Source: Luteibacter pinisoli
Lineage (GTDB): Bacteria > Pseudomonadota > Gammaproteobacteria > Xanthomonadales > Rhodanobacteraceae
Length of the DNA: 64,000 nt
Reading direction: 5' to 3'
Assembly: GCF_006385595.1 (NCBI RefSeq)
Contig: NZ_CP041046.1
Location: 868,001 to 932,000 of the forward strand
The translations under genes were made by a program, and so were the position numbers. The stretch's first letter is position 1. Every line of letters starts with the position of its first letter. Positions 26,978 to 35,967 of the stretch are shown one piece after another. Below the pieces are notes generated by a model. The model searched no databases, was not told where the DNA came from, and saw only the letters and a program-made list of their open reading frames with translations.

Positions 26978-28012
26978 ATGAAGAAAGCCATTGTTACCGG
27001 TATCAGCGGCCAGGACGGGGCATACCTCGCGCAATTGCTTCTGGAAAAGGGCTATGAGGTGTACGGCACCTTCCGCCGCACCAGTTCGGTGAACTTCTGG
27101 CGCATGGAAGAGCTGGGCGTCGCGACGCACCCCAATCTTCGCCTCGTGGAGCACGACGTCACCGACCAGGGCGCGACCTTTGCGCTAGTGGCCCGGGTTC
27201 GCCCCCAGGAGATCTACAACCTCGCAGCGCAGAGCTTCGTGGGTGTGAGCTTCGAACAGCCCGCCACCACGGCCCAGATCACCGGCGTGGGCGCGCTGCA
27301 CTTCCTGGAAGCCATTCGCCTGATCGACACCTCGATCCGCTTCTACCAGGCATCGACCTCGGAGATGTTCGGCAAGGTGCAGGCGATGCCGCAGACCGAA
27401 GACACGCCGTTCTATCCGCGCAGCCCCTACGGTGTCGCCAAGCTCTACGCGCACTGGATGACGGTGAACTATCGCGAAAGCTACGACATGTTCGCGTCCA
27501 GCGGCATCCTGTTCAATCACGAAAGCCCGCTGCGCGGCCGTGAGTTCGTGACGCGCAAGATCACCGACGCCGTGGCCAAGATCAAGCTCGGCCAGCTCGA
27601 CGTGCTCGAACTGGGTAACCTCGATGCGAAGCGCGACTGGGGTTTTGCACGGGAATACGTCGAAGGCATGTGGCGCATGCTGCAGGCCGAGGTGGCGGAT
27701 ACCTTCGTCCTCGCCACGAACCGCACGGAGACCGTCCGTGACTTCGTGCGGATGGCCTTCAAGGGTGCTGGTATCGACGTCGAATTCCGCCACAAGGATC
27801 TCGAAGAGATCGCGGTCGATACCGCCAGCGGCAAGACCGTCATGCGTGTGAATCCGCGGTTCCATCGCCCGGCCGAAGTCGATCTGCTGATCGGCAATGC
27901 GGCCAAGGCGGAACGCATCCTTGGCTGGAAGCCGCAGACCACGCTGGAGCAGCTTTGCCAGATGATGGTGGATGCCGACCTCACGAGGAACGCACGTGGC
28001 GTCTCCTTCTAA
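26978..28012 (+). CDS. gmd: GDP-mannose 4,6-dehydratase
   Basis: 344 residues. It converts GDP-mannose to GDP-4-keto-6-deoxymannose. An extended SDR protein with the NADP-binding TGISGQDGAYLAQ at the N-terminus, the catalytic Thr/Ser-Glu region STSEMFG and YGVAKLYAHW holding the Tyr-x-x-x-Lys pair, and the RPAEVDLLIG C-terminal motif typical of Gmd. The next gene, overlapping by 17 bp, is the expected 4-ketoreductase, so together they make an activated deoxyhexose. A -10-like TAGAAT lies at 26932-26937. Confidence 0.92.
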   Translation: MKKAIVTGISGQDGAYLAQLLLEKGYEVYGTFRRTSSVNFWRMEELGVATHPNLRLVEHDVTDQGATFALVARVRPQEIYNLAAQSFVGVSFEQPATTAQITGVGALHFLEAIRLIDTSIRFYQASTSEMFGKVQAMPQTEDTPFYPRSPYGVAKLYAHWMTVNYRESYDMFASSGILFNHESPLRGREFVTRKITDAVAKIKLGQLDVLELGNLDAKRDWGFAREYVEGMWRMLQAEVADTFVLATNRTETVRDFVRMAFKGAGIDVEFRHKDLEEIAVDTASGKTVMRVNPRFHRPAEVDLLIGNAAKAERILGWKPQTTLEQLCQMMVDADLTRNARGVSF

Positions 28013-28892
28013 CCTCGCCGGCAAGCGCGTCCTCGTCACCGGGGCGCTCGGGTTCACCGGGCAGCATGTGATTCGCGTGCTCACCGAAGCCGGCTGCGAC
28101 GTGCACGACCTGGGCAACGGTGCGGATGGCGCGCCAGTAAACCTGCTCGATCGCTCGACGCTGCAGGACGCCGTCTCGCGCATCGCCCCGCACTTCGTCG
28201 TGCACCTTGCCGCCATCTCGTTCGTGGCGCACGGCGATGCGGAAGAGATCTACAAGGTCAACATCGTCGGAACCCGGAACCTGCTCGAGGCGCTGGCGGC
28301 GCTTCCGGTTCCGCCTGAAAACGTCCTGCTGGCGAGCAGCGCCAATGTGTACGGCAACGTCGGCGGCGTGCTCGACGAGACGGCGCCCTTCGCTCCGCAA
28401 AACGACTACGCCGTCAGCAAGATGGCGATGGAAGCGATGGCCTCGCTGTGGAGCGAGCGCCTGCCGCTCACCCTCGTCCGCCCGTTCAATTACACCGGCG
28501 TCGGCCAGGACGAAAAATTCCTGATCCCGAAGATCGTGGCGCACTTCCGGAAGGGAGCCAGCGTCATCGAGCTCGGTAATACCGATGTATCGCGTGACTT
28601 CTACGACGTGCGTTGCGTGGCGGACGTCTACGCCCGGCTGCTGGCCGCTCCCGGAACGGGGCAGGCCTACAACGTCTGCTCCGGCGTGGAGCACTCGCTT
28701 CACGAGGTGGTCGACATGATGCGCCGCATCGCCGGTCGCGATATCGAAGTGCGGGTGAACCCCGCGTTCGTCCGGGCCAACGAGATCAAGTCGCTCCGCG
28801 GCGATAACGCCCGCCTGCGGCAGCGGATCGGGGAGCTGCCGGCATTTAGCCTGGAAGCCACGCTGCGGTGGATGTACGAAGCGAAGGGGTGA
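27996..28892 (+). CDS. rmd: GDP-4-keto-6-deoxy-D-mannose reductase-like NAD-dependent epimerase
   Basis: 298 residues. The GTG start at 27996 has GAGGA 6 nt upstream and lies inside the end of gmd. It has the SDR motif VTGALGFTGQHV, a substrate-binding SSANVYGN and the catalytic YAVSKMAMEAM (Tyr-x-x-x-Lys). Partnership with gmd suggests it reduces the 4-keto intermediate to GDP-D-rhamnose; an epimerase/reductase for GDP-fucose is less likely from the size. The product would feed lipopolysaccharide or exopolysaccharide. Confidence 0.82.
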   Translation: MASPSNLAGKRVLVTGALGFTGQHVIRVLTEAGCDVHDLGNGADGAPVNLLDRSTLQDAVSRIAPHFVVHLAAISFVAHGDAEEIYKVNIVGTRNLLEALAALPVPPENVLLASSANVYGNVGGVLDETAPFAPQNDYAVSKMAMEAMASLWSERLPLTLVRPFNYTGVGQDEKFLIPKIVAHFRKGASVIELGNTDVSRDFYDVRCVADVYARLLAAPGTGQAYNVCSGVEHSLHEVVDMMRRIAGRDIEVRVNPAFVRANEIKSLRGDNARLRQRIGELPAFSLEATLRWMYEAKG

Positions 28893-29122
28893 GCGGGTCG
28901 CCCATCAAGGCCCGGCTGATCGCTGAGATACCCGTGGAGCGTGTCGATTTCGCGTCCGGCGAGGGTGCAGCCTGGCCCGTCATTGGCGACATCGTTGAGC
29001 TCGATCAGGGATTTACGGGGCCGAACGGCCAACCCATGGGCATGGTGGTTTGCTTCAATGACGACCGAAGCGTCCGCTGGGCAGCCGACGTACTGGACTC
29101 GGAGATCGAGCTGCTCTCGTGA
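28889..29122 (+). CDS. Small conserved hypothetical protein
   Basis: 77 residues from a GTG overlapping the rmd stop. Acidic and soluble, with motifs VIGDIVELDQGF and GMVVCFNDDRSVRWAADVLDSEIE that look like a small beta-barrel. No signal peptide or membrane segment. Translational coupling to rmd supports it as a real gene; function unknown. It closes the gmd-rmd operon. Confidence 0.55.
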   Translation: MSGSPIKARLIAEIPVERVDFASGEGAAWPVIGDIVELDQGFTGPNGQPMGMVVCFNDDRSVRWAADVLDSEIELLS

Positions 29123-29264
29123 CGGATGGCGCATCCGCCAAAGGACGAAGGTCCTTATTCATCGCGGGAAATGCCCTTTGCGTAGGAATTCACGGTTCGC
29201 CCACGCGGAAGGGTCTATCGGGATTCCGGGGGTAGTTAGACGCAGTTAGCTTGGAGGCTTCGTG

Positions 29265-29597
29265 ATGAGGCATATGGTGGCTTTGAGTGCGTTGGCTCTG
29301 GCTCTTCAGCTCGGTGTTGCTCGCTCTCAGCCTGTCTCGGACGACACGGCTCCTGCTGGCGGCATTCCTCTGGTCAATGCGACTTGCCCCGGAAAAATTG
29401 AGGTCCACGCTGATAAGGGGGGACCCATATTCGTCAACGGCCGCGAAGGCAAGCTGAAGCGTTTCAGCGCCAACTATTTCGAGGCGCGGGATGCTTCATC
29501 GGGCGTCGTTATTTCCTTGTCAGTTAATCCGGACGGAACGCCGTTGGTTTCTTACACTGGCAAAGGACGAGCGAATGGCATCTGCGAGCTGCACTGA
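29265..29597 (+). CDS. Secreted hypothetical protein
   Basis: 110 residues. ATG 29265 has GGAGG 7 nt upstream; a GTG one codon earlier is less well spaced. A signal peptide (MRHMVALSALALALQLGVARSQ) precedes a small domain with two cysteines (ATCPGKIEV and the final NGICELH), which may form a disulfide in the periplasm. The core IFVNGREGKLKRFSAN looks like a compact beta domain. Not recognised. Confidence 0.6.
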   Translation: MRHMVALSALALALQLGVARSQPVSDDTAPAGGIPLVNATCPGKIEVHADKGGPIFVNGREGKLKRFSANYFEARDASSGVVISLSVNPDGTPLVSYTGKGRANGICELH

Positions 29598-29635
29598 GTA
29601 CGGTTTGATCCTGCCTCGCGATCGCTGGAGGAATC

Positions 29636-30055
29636 GTGTTTAGTGAGCTTCTGCTAGCCACCGGGCTCGTTGTATTTACCACTTTCCTACATTCCATCGG
29701 TCTCCTTGGATTAAGCAAGGCCGTTTCCCTGGTCGGCTTTAAAGCGGGGTCCATCGAACAGCCGCTTCCCGTCGCGCGGATCGAGGTTTCCGTTGTCCTG
29801 GTGCTGGGACTGATGGCGATTCATGGTGCCGAGATTTGGGTCTATGCGATCACCTTCCTGGGTATCGACGCCGTTGATAACCTTCGCTCGGCGGTTTATT
29901 TCTCCACGATCAGTTACGCGGCCATTGGCTACAGTGACGCCGATATCCGCCCGGAGTGGGCCCTCGTTGCCGCGATCGAGGGAATAAACGGGCTCATCAT
30001 GCTGGGATGGTCAACCGCGTTTCTTGTCACGGTGATGGCGAGAGCGCGTCGCTGA
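29636..30055 (+). CDS. Two-helix ion-channel-like membrane protein
   Basis: 139 residues from a GTG with GGAGGA 5 nt upstream. One N-terminal hydrophobic helix (about 5-28) is followed by a second (about 50-72), a re-entrant pore-like segment with ISYAAIGYSDADI (about 97-109) and a final helix (about 115-137). The order M1-P-M2 recalls small bacterial potassium channels. The filter reads IGYSD where potassium channels have TVGYGD, so selectivity may differ. It would sit in the inner membrane as an oligomer. Confidence 0.65.
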   Translation: MFSELLLATGLVVFTTFLHSIGLLGLSKAVSLVGFKAGSIEQPLPVARIEVSVVLVLGLMAIHGAEIWVYAITFLGIDAVDNLRSAVYFSTISYAAIGYSDADIRPEWALVAAIEGINGLIMLGWSTAFLVTVMARARR

Positions 30056-30173
30056 CTGCAGCGCACGTTTGAAGGCTGGTCGGAGCGTTGGAAGCGTCAG
30101 CTCTATTCGTCCGCCCTGAGGGCCATGAGGCGCAAGCGCGCCCCTTCAAGGGGTTATTGGTAAAATACCCCCC

Positions 30174-31154
30174 ATGCAACCCACCGACCCCTCCGCCTTC
30201 CGCCTCACCGTCGCCCCCATGATGGACTGGACGGACAGGCACTGCCGCTTCTTCCACCGCCTGCTGTCGCCGCACGCCCGTCTCTATACCGAGATGGTCA
30301 CCAGCGCCGCGCTGGTGCGTGGCGGGCAGATTCGCCTGCTGGAGCATAGCCACGAGGAGCACCCCGTGGCCTTGCAGCTGGGCGGCAGCGACCCGGACGA
30401 GCTGGCCCAGGCGGCCATCCTCGGCGCCCGGGCGGGGTATGACGAGATCAACCTCAATGTCGGCTGCCCGTCGGATCGGGTCCAGTCCGGCAAGTTCGGC
30501 GCCTGCCTGATGCGTGAGCCGGAGCTGGTGGGCGAGTGCGTCCGGGCCATGGCCGAGGTGGTGGACGTGCCGGTGACGGTGAAGTGCCGCATTGGCGTGG
30601 ACAACCAGGACGAATACGCCGACCTCCAGCATTTCACCCAGGTGATGGTGCAGGCCGGGGTGAAGATCCTCGTGGTCCACGCCCGCAAGGCCTGGCTGGA
30701 AGGGCTCAGCCCGAAGGAAAACCGGGAGATCCCGCCGCTGGACTACGGTCGGGTCTACCGGCTGAAGCAGGAATTCCCCGACCTCACCATCGTCATCAAC
30801 GGTGGCATCACCACCGTCGAGGCTGTCCAGGAACACCTGGCCCACGTCGATGGCGTGATGCTGGGCCGCGCGGCCTACCACGACCCCTTCGTGCTGGCCC
30901 AGCTGGAAACGGCGCTGTACGGGGCCCCGCTGGTGGACCGGGCCGATGTGCTGGAGCGGATGCGTATCTATATCGAGGCCGAGCTGGCTCGTGGCACGGC
31001 GCTGAAGCACATCACCCGGCACATCCTGGGCCTGTTCCAGGGCGAGCCCGGGGCCCGCGGGTTCCGCCGCCAGCTGTCGGAAGGAGCCCACCTGCCGGGA
31101 GCGGATTGGGGCCTCATCGCGTCGGCCATGGCCCCCCTGCGCCGGGCGGCCTAA
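30174..31154 (+). CDS. dusA: tRNA-dihydrouridine synthase A
   Basis: 326 residues. It reduces U20/U20a in tRNA D-loops with FMN and NADPH. Family motifs in order: MMDWTDRHCRFFHRLLS (residues 16-32), NVGCPSDRV (about 99), the catalytic cysteine in KFGACLM (near 116), VHARKAWLEGLSPKENR (about 178) and INGGITT (near 207). Length and sequence follow E. coli DusA closely. A -10-like TAAAAT precedes the start. Confidence 0.95.
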   Translation: MQPTDPSAFRLTVAPMMDWTDRHCRFFHRLLSPHARLYTEMVTSAALVRGGQIRLLEHSHEEHPVALQLGGSDPDELAQAAILGARAGYDEINLNVGCPSDRVQSGKFGACLMREPELVGECVRAMAEVVDVPVTVKCRIGVDNQDEYADLQHFTQVMVQAGVKILVVHARKAWLEGLSPKENREIPPLDYGRVYRLKQEFPDLTIVINGGITTVEAVQEHLAHVDGVMLGRAAYHDPFVLAQLETALYGAPLVDRADVLERMRIYIEAELARGTALKHITRHILGLFQGEPGARGFRRQLSEGAHLPGADWGLIASAMAPLRRAA

Positions 31155-31222
31155 GTTTCGTTCAGCTTCGGGCGGGGCACGGCTCGGCATGATCGGGCCG
31201 ACCGGATGCCACCGCGCCAGAC

Positions 31223-31510
31223 ATGAAAATCACGTTCCGTCCGCTAATTTTTGCCGCCCTCTGTGCTGGCACGCCCTTCGCCGCCCTGGCTCAGCAGTCG
31301 CTGACGCTGGAGCAGGCGGTTGCCAAGGTGCAGAAAGATACCGGGGGAAAAGTGCTGTCAGCGGATACCCGCCTCGTTGAGCGCGGGCGCATCACCGAAT
31401 ACCGGGTCAAAGTCCTCACCCTTGATGGGCACGTAAAAGTCGTGCCTATTCGAACCGAAACCGCCAAGCCCCTGGACGCCAGCGCCGGGGACACGAAGGA
31501 GAAACATTAA
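31223..31510 (+). CDS. PepSY-domain periplasmic protein
   Basis: 95 residues with a signal peptide ending near ALAQQ. The mature part, LTLEQAVAKVQKDTGGKVL...EYRVKVLTLDGHVKVV, has the fold signature of PepSY domains, which inhibit or sense proteases or act as periplasmic inputs. Its stop codon shares one base with the ATG of the response regulator (TAATG at 31508-31512). It is the first gene of a probable three-gene regulatory operon and may feed the sensor kinase. Confidence 0.8.
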   Translation: MKITFRPLIFAALCAGTPFAALAQQSLTLEQAVAKVQKDTGGKVLSADTRLVERGRITEYRVKVLTLDGHVKVVPIRTETAKPLDASAGDTKEKH

Positions 31511-32202
31511 TGCGAATCCTGCTCGTTGAGGACGAGGCCCCGCTGCGCGAGACCCTCGCCGCGCGCCTGAAGCGCGACGGTTTCGCCGTCGATGCCGCCC
31601 AGGATGGCGAAGAAGGCCTCTACCTTGGCCGCGAAGTGCCGTTCGACCTCGCCATCATCGACCTGGGCCTGCCCAAGCTGTCGGGCATGGACCTGGTCAA
31701 GGCGCTGCGCGAGCACGGCCAGCGTTACCCGATCCTGATCCTCACTGCCCGCGGTAGCTGGCAGGACAAGGTCGAGGGCCTGAAGCACGGCGCCGACGAT
31801 TACCTGGTCAAGCCGTTCCACGTCGAGGAACTGCTGGCCCGCATCAATGCGCTGGTGCGTCGCGCCAGCGGCTGGTCCAAGCCGGTGCTGGCCTGTGGCC
31901 CGATCAAGCTGGATACCACCGCCCAGACGGTCACCGTCGAAGGCCGCCAGGTGGACCTCACCAGCTACGAATACAAAGTGCTGGAATACCTGATGCTGCA
32001 CGCGGGCGAGCTGGTCTCCAAGGCCGACCTCACCGAGCACATCTACCAGCAGGACTTCGACCGCGACTCCAACGTGCTGGAGGTCTTCATCGGCCGCCTG
32101 CGCCGCAAGCTCGATCCGGAGAGTGCGCTGAAGCCGATCGAAACCGTGCGTGGCCGCGGCTATCGTTTCGCCATCCCGCGTAACGAAGCGGACGAAGACT
32201 AA
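31510..32202 (+). CDS. phoP: OmpR-family response regulator, PhoP-like
   Basis: 230 residues. The receiver domain starts MRILLVEDEAPLRETL, with the phospho-acceptor Asp in LAIIDLGLPKLSG (near residue 51) and the conserved Lys in DYLVKPFH (near 101). A winged-helix DNA-binding domain follows (SYEYKVLEYLMLHAGELVSK, then IETVRGRGYRF at the end). Together with the downstream kinase it resembles PhoP/PhoQ, which respond to cations or antimicrobial peptides. The symbol rests on overall similarity. Confidence 0.85.
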   Translation: MRILLVEDEAPLRETLAARLKRDGFAVDAAQDGEEGLYLGREVPFDLAIIDLGLPKLSGMDLVKALREHGQRYPILILTARGSWQDKVEGLKHGADDYLVKPFHVEELLARINALVRRASGWSKPVLACGPIKLDTTAQTVTVEGRQVDLTSYEYKVLEYLMLHAGELVSKADLTEHIYQQDFDRDSNVLEVFIGRLRRKLDPESALKPIETVRGRGYRFAIPRNEADED

Positions 32203-32255
32203 GCCCACCGTGGCGGCGTGGCGCGATGCCACGCCGCCGAGGCACTGCAAGAAGC

Positions 32256-33656
32256 ATGGAAACCGCTTCACCGATCAAACGGCGACCCTTGTCGCTGGCC
32301 GCGCGCGCGGCGCTGGCCACCGGCTTCGCGCTGGCGGCCTTCCTTGGCCTGACCGGCCTGGCGCAGAACAAGGCGAACTACGCCTCCGAGCTGTCAGCCA
32401 TGCACGACCGGCTGCACAACTACGCCATCGCCTATATCACCGGCACGGACATCACCCGTGGCGGCAAGGTCACCACGCCTGACAGCCAGCCGAACCCGGA
32501 TTTCTCCCGGCCCAATTCGGGGCTGTACGCGATCATCATCGGCAACGACGGCTTTCGCTGGGAATCGTCCTCGGCGGTGACCTCCGCCATGGGGCGCGAC
32601 TTCGACTTCGTGCGCATGCTCTCGCCGGGCGAAACCGCGTTCGAACCGGTGGAAACGCGTAGCGGCAAGCTTTACGTCTTCAGCTATGGCGTGACGCTGG
32701 ACAGCACCGAGAAGCGCAGCGTGCCGCTGACCTTCGCCGTGGCGCAGACCGAAGACCAGTTCGAGCGCCAGGTGGCGACGTACCGGCGCACGCAGTTTCT
32801 GTGGCTGGCCATGCTCGGCATGATGCTCATGCTGCTGCAGCTGTTCCTGCTGCGCTGGAGCCTGTTGCCGCTGCGTCGCGTGTCGAGTGATCTGGCCCAT
32901 ATCGAACGCGGCACGCGCGACCATCTCGACGGGCCGTACCCGGTCGAGCTGACGGTGCTTACCCGGCGCCTCAATGCCTTCATCGACAGCGAGCGCGAAC
33001 AACGCTCGCGTTACCGCGACACGCTGGCCGACCTGGCGCATAGCCTGAAGACGCCGCTCGCGGTGGTCCGTTCGCAGCTGGAAACCGACAGTGACGCGCG
33101 CAGCCTGCGTGGCGACATCCTCGACCAGGTGCGCAAGATGGATGAGATCGTCGCCTACCAGCTCTCGCGCGCCGCCACCTCGGGTCGGCGGACCATTGCC
33201 GCCGAGGAGCCGATCGCCGGCCATGCGGAAGACCTCGTGCAGAGCCTGGAGAAGGTCTACGCCGCAAAGAACGTGCTGTGCGAGTTCGAGCTCGAAGACG
33301 GCGTGACCTTCCCCGGCGAGCAGGGTGACCTGCTCGAGCTGATGGGTAACCTCGTCGAGAACGCCTTCAAGTGGGCCTCGCACCGCGTCCTGCTGACCGC
33401 GCGCGCCACCCGCCAGGGCAAGAGCGGGCGTAACGGCCTGGAGCTGATCGTGGAAGACGACGGCCCGGGCATCGCCGACGACAAGATCGAAAAGATCCTG
33501 CAGCGCGGCGTGCGTGGCGATGAAAAAGTGCAGGGCCACGGCATCGGCCTGTCGATCGTGCAGGACATCATCAAGGCCTACCAGGGCACGCTGCACGTGG
33601 ACCAGTCCGAGGAGCTCGGCGGCGCACGCTTCCGTGTGAATATCCCGCCGGGTTAA
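32256..33656 (+). CDS. phoQ: Sensor histidine kinase, PhoQ-like
   Basis: 466 residues from ATG 32256. Topology: an N-terminal transmembrane helix (about 20-40), a periplasmic sensor of about 130 residues, a second helix (about 182-202), a HAMP-like linker, HisKA with DLAHSLKTPLAVVRS (His near residue 266) and an HATPase domain (ENAFKWA, EDDGPGIADD, GHGIGLSIV). The periplasmic part is acidic in places but lacks an obvious long acidic patch. It lies 53 bp after the regulator gene. Confidence 0.85.
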   Translation: METASPIKRRPLSLAARAALATGFALAAFLGLTGLAQNKANYASELSAMHDRLHNYAIAYITGTDITRGGKVTTPDSQPNPDFSRPNSGLYAIIIGNDGFRWESSSAVTSAMGRDFDFVRMLSPGETAFEPVETRSGKLYVFSYGVTLDSTEKRSVPLTFAVAQTEDQFERQVATYRRTQFLWLAMLGMMLMLLQLFLLRWSLLPLRRVSSDLAHIERGTRDHLDGPYPVELTVLTRRLNAFIDSEREQRSRYRDTLADLAHSLKTPLAVVRSQLETDSDARSLRGDILDQVRKMDEIVAYQLSRAATSGRRTIAAEEPIAGHAEDLVQSLEKVYAAKNVLCEFELEDGVTFPGEQGDLLELMGNLVENAFKWASHRVLLTARATRQGKSGRNGLELIVEDDGPGIADDKIEKILQRGVRGDEKVQGHGIGLSIVQDIIKAYQGTLHVDQSEELGGARFRVNIPPG

Positions 33657-33662
33657 CCGCCG

Positions 33663-34385
33663 TCACGCGGCGGGCGACGGCCCGTAGAACGCTGCAAGAA
33701 GCTGCGCCACCTTCGGCTCGGCCTGGCGCAACAACGCCGGCTGCGAGAAGTGCAGCTCGCTGGTCACGGCGAAATATTCCTCGGGCGCTTCGGCCGCGTA
33801 CGGATCGATCATCGTTTCGCGGCCACGCTCCACCTGCTTCACGATGCGATCGAACGCCGACTGCATCGTGGCGATCCATTCGCGCCGGTTCATGCCGGAA
33901 AGCAGGGGCGGCACGCCATTCGCGGGCGCGGCGAGCATGTCCAGCTTGTGGGCCATCTCGTGGATGACGACGTTGAAGCCATCCCACGGCGCTTCAATGT
34001 CCAGCTTCACGTCCGCCAGGGAGAGCACCATCGGCCCGCGGTCCCATGCCTCGCCGATCAGCGTGTCGTCGCGCTCGGTGACCACGCCACTGCGCGCATC
34101 GTGGTGGCTGCGCCGCACGTTGAACTCGCCGGGGTAGACCAGGACATTCGTCCAGCCCTTGAAGGCTTTCGGGCCGCGGGGGAGGGCGGGCAGGCTGGCC
34201 TGCATGGCGATGACCAGCGTCCAGAAATCATCGAGCTCCGCGCCACCGAGCGCGTGGAAGCGCTTGGTGTGCAGGAACAGGGCGGTGAGCTGGCGGAGGT
34301 AATGCAGCCGCGGGGCGTCAAGGGCGCGCGCCAACGGCACGCGTGCGACGGCCTGATTCCAGCGGGTGTCATCGATCGGTGGCAC
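33663..34385 (-). CDS. mtfA: MtfA-type zinc metallopeptidase (M90 family)
   Basis: 240 residues from GTG 34385. The metal-binding motif VIHEMAHKLDML (about 142-153) and a downstream Glu in EAPEEYFAVTSELHF are hallmarks of MtfA, which in E. coli binds the repressor Mlc and has aminopeptidase activity. The same frame stays open upstream and encodes a plausible MtfA-like N-terminus (FRGWPSFLARFRAAV), but no ATG or GTG lies there, only CTG or ATT codons. The true start is therefore uncertain. It converges on the phoQ-like gene. Confidence 0.85.
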   Translation of the reverse strand: MPPIDDTRWNQAVARVPLARALDAPRLHYLRQLTALFLHTKRFHALGGAELDDFWTLVIAMQASLPALPRGPKAFKGWTNVLVYPGEFNVRRSHHDARSGVVTERDDTLIGEAWDRGPMVLSLADVKLDIEAPWDGFNVVIHEMAHKLDMLAAPANGVPPLLSGMNRREWIATMQSAFDRIVKQVERGRETMIDPYAAEAPEEYFAVTSELHFSQPALLRQAEPKVAQLLAAFYGPSPAA

Positions 34386-34429
34386 CGCGGCACGGAAACG
34401 CGCCAGGAACGACGGCCAACCGCGAAAAA

Positions 34430-34786
34430 TCAGAGCATCGACCCCGGGAGCAGGGACTGCCAGCTGGGGGCGGGCACGCGGATGGGGGCGGAGCTGTCCC
34501 GGTTCGCGTCGTCGGCATCCACGGTGGGCGAGGCGGACGAGGCTGAGCTGCCACTGGCGTGGCTGGACGAGCTGCCCGGGCGGGTGGACATGACGTCGCC
34601 CCCGGTGCTGCTGTTGTCGTGGGGCGCGCTGCCCTGCGAACGGCCGGCGCTGCCTTCGAACGACGACGACGAGACCGCCCCGCTCATGGAGAGCAGGCCA
34701 GAGGTCGGGTCGATGTCATAAGCGGCGGCGGTGCCGGTGGCACCGACGAGGCACAGACATCCGAGGATGTACGGTCTGGCGTTCAT
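34430..34786 (-). CDS. Serine-rich secreted hypothetical protein
   Basis: 118 residues. A signal peptide (MNARPYILGCLCLVGATGTAAA) is followed by a low-complexity mature part dominated by Ser, Gly, Ala and Asp. Such proteins are probably disordered or surface-exposed. It lies directly upstream of mtfA, whose N-terminal coding may run into its 3' end. No family recognised. Confidence 0.5.
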   Translation of the reverse strand: MNARPYILGCLCLVGATGTAAAYDIDPTSGLLSMSGAVSSSSFEGSAGRSQGSAPHDNSSTGGDVMSTRPGSSSSHASGSSASSASPTVDADDANRDSSAPIRVPAPSWQSLLPGSML

Positions 34787-34986
34787 CGGTAAACCCCAAA
34801 ACCCTCGGACAAACCGGGGGGAAGACCGATCCTCGCAGATAATTACCGGAGGCGCCAGTGCGCTTGGTCGGGCCCGGGGCGGCTTGGGCCAGACCCGGGC
34901 GAAATTCGTCCGCCTGTCCTAGAATCGCGCTATGTCCCCGTTTCCCCCACTTCCGGCTCAGGCCGACTGACGGCCCGACGGCACTC

Positions 34987-35967
34987 ATGCTTGCACGCGA
35001 CCTCCTCGAAGCCCTTGCCGGCGGCGACGCCGTGTCCGGCGCCTCCCTGGCCCGCCAGGCGGGCGTCACGCGCGCCGCTGTCTGGAAACAGATGGAAGCC
35101 CTGCGCCTGAAGGGCGTGCCGGTGGAAGCCAAGGTGGGCGGCGGCTATCGCCTGCCATGGCCGACCCAGCTGCTGGAGGCCAAGGCCATCCGCGCGGCGT
35201 GTCCGCCCGCGATCGTGCCGCATATCGGCATGCTCGAGGTCCACTGGGACATCGATTCCACCTCCAGCGAGCTGGCCCGGCGCAACCCGGTGCTGGACGA
35301 CCTCTCCTTCGTGCTGGCCGAAGCCCAGTCCGCGGGGCGCGGCCGGCGCGGGCGCACCTGGCTCTCACCGCCCGGCATGAATCTCTATCTCTCCGTGCTC
35401 AAGCGCTTCGACGGGGGCTTCGCCTCGCTGTCCGGCCTGTCGCTCGCGGTGGGCGTGATGATCCTGCGGGCGCTCGACGAGGTGGGCATCCGCACCGCCG
35501 GCCTGAAGTGGCCGAACGACGTGATGGCCGGCAACGCCAAGCTCGCCGGCATCCTGGTGGAGCTTTCGGGTGAGTACTCGGGCCCCTGCGCCGCGGTGAT
35601 CGGCGTGGGCCTCAACATCCGTCTGCCGGATAGCCTGCACGAGCGCGCCGGCCAGCCGATTACCGACCTTGCCGCACTGACCGGCGGGCAGCCGCCCGAT
35701 CGCAACCATGTCGCCGCGGCCGTCGTCAGTGCGCTGGCCGACGGCCTGCGTGCGTTCGAGCGCCAGGGCTTTGCAGCCTTCGCGAAGGAATACGCCGCGA
35801 GCGACCTGCTGGTGGGCGAGTCGCTGCGCGTCATCGATCCGCGCGGCGAATACGTCGCGACGGGCGAAGGCGTGGACGAGCGTGGTGCCCTGCGTGTGCG
35901 CCGCGCCGATGGCGAGGCCGTCACCGTCGATAGCGCTGAAGTCTCCGTGCGCAGGAGTGGCCCATGA
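34987..35967 (+). CDS. birA: Bifunctional biotin--[acetyl-CoA-carboxylase] ligase / biotin operon repressor
   Basis: 326 residues from ATG 34987. The N-terminal winged helix (LARQAGVTRAAVWKQMEAL) is followed by the biotin-ligase core with GRGRRGRTWLSPPGMN (about 118-133), which binds biotinyl-AMP, and LKWPNDVMAGNAKLAGIL (about 177). A C-terminal SH3-like domain ends the protein. It attaches biotin to BCCP and represses biotin genes. ATGA overlap couples it to coaX. A -10-like TAGAAT lies at 34920-34925. Confidence 0.94.
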   Translation: MLARDLLEALAGGDAVSGASLARQAGVTRAAVWKQMEALRLKGVPVEAKVGGGYRLPWPTQLLEAKAIRAACPPAIVPHIGMLEVHWDIDSTSSELARRNPVLDDLSFVLAEAQSAGRGRRGRTWLSPPGMNLYLSVLKRFDGGFASLSGLSLAVGVMILRALDEVGIRTAGLKWPNDVMAGNAKLAGILVELSGEYSGPCAAVIGVGLNIRLPDSLHERAGQPITDLAALTGGQPPDRNHVAAAVVSALADGLRAFERQGFAAFAKEYAASDLLVGESLRVIDPRGEYVATGEGVDERGALRVRRADGEAVTVDSAEVSVRRSGP

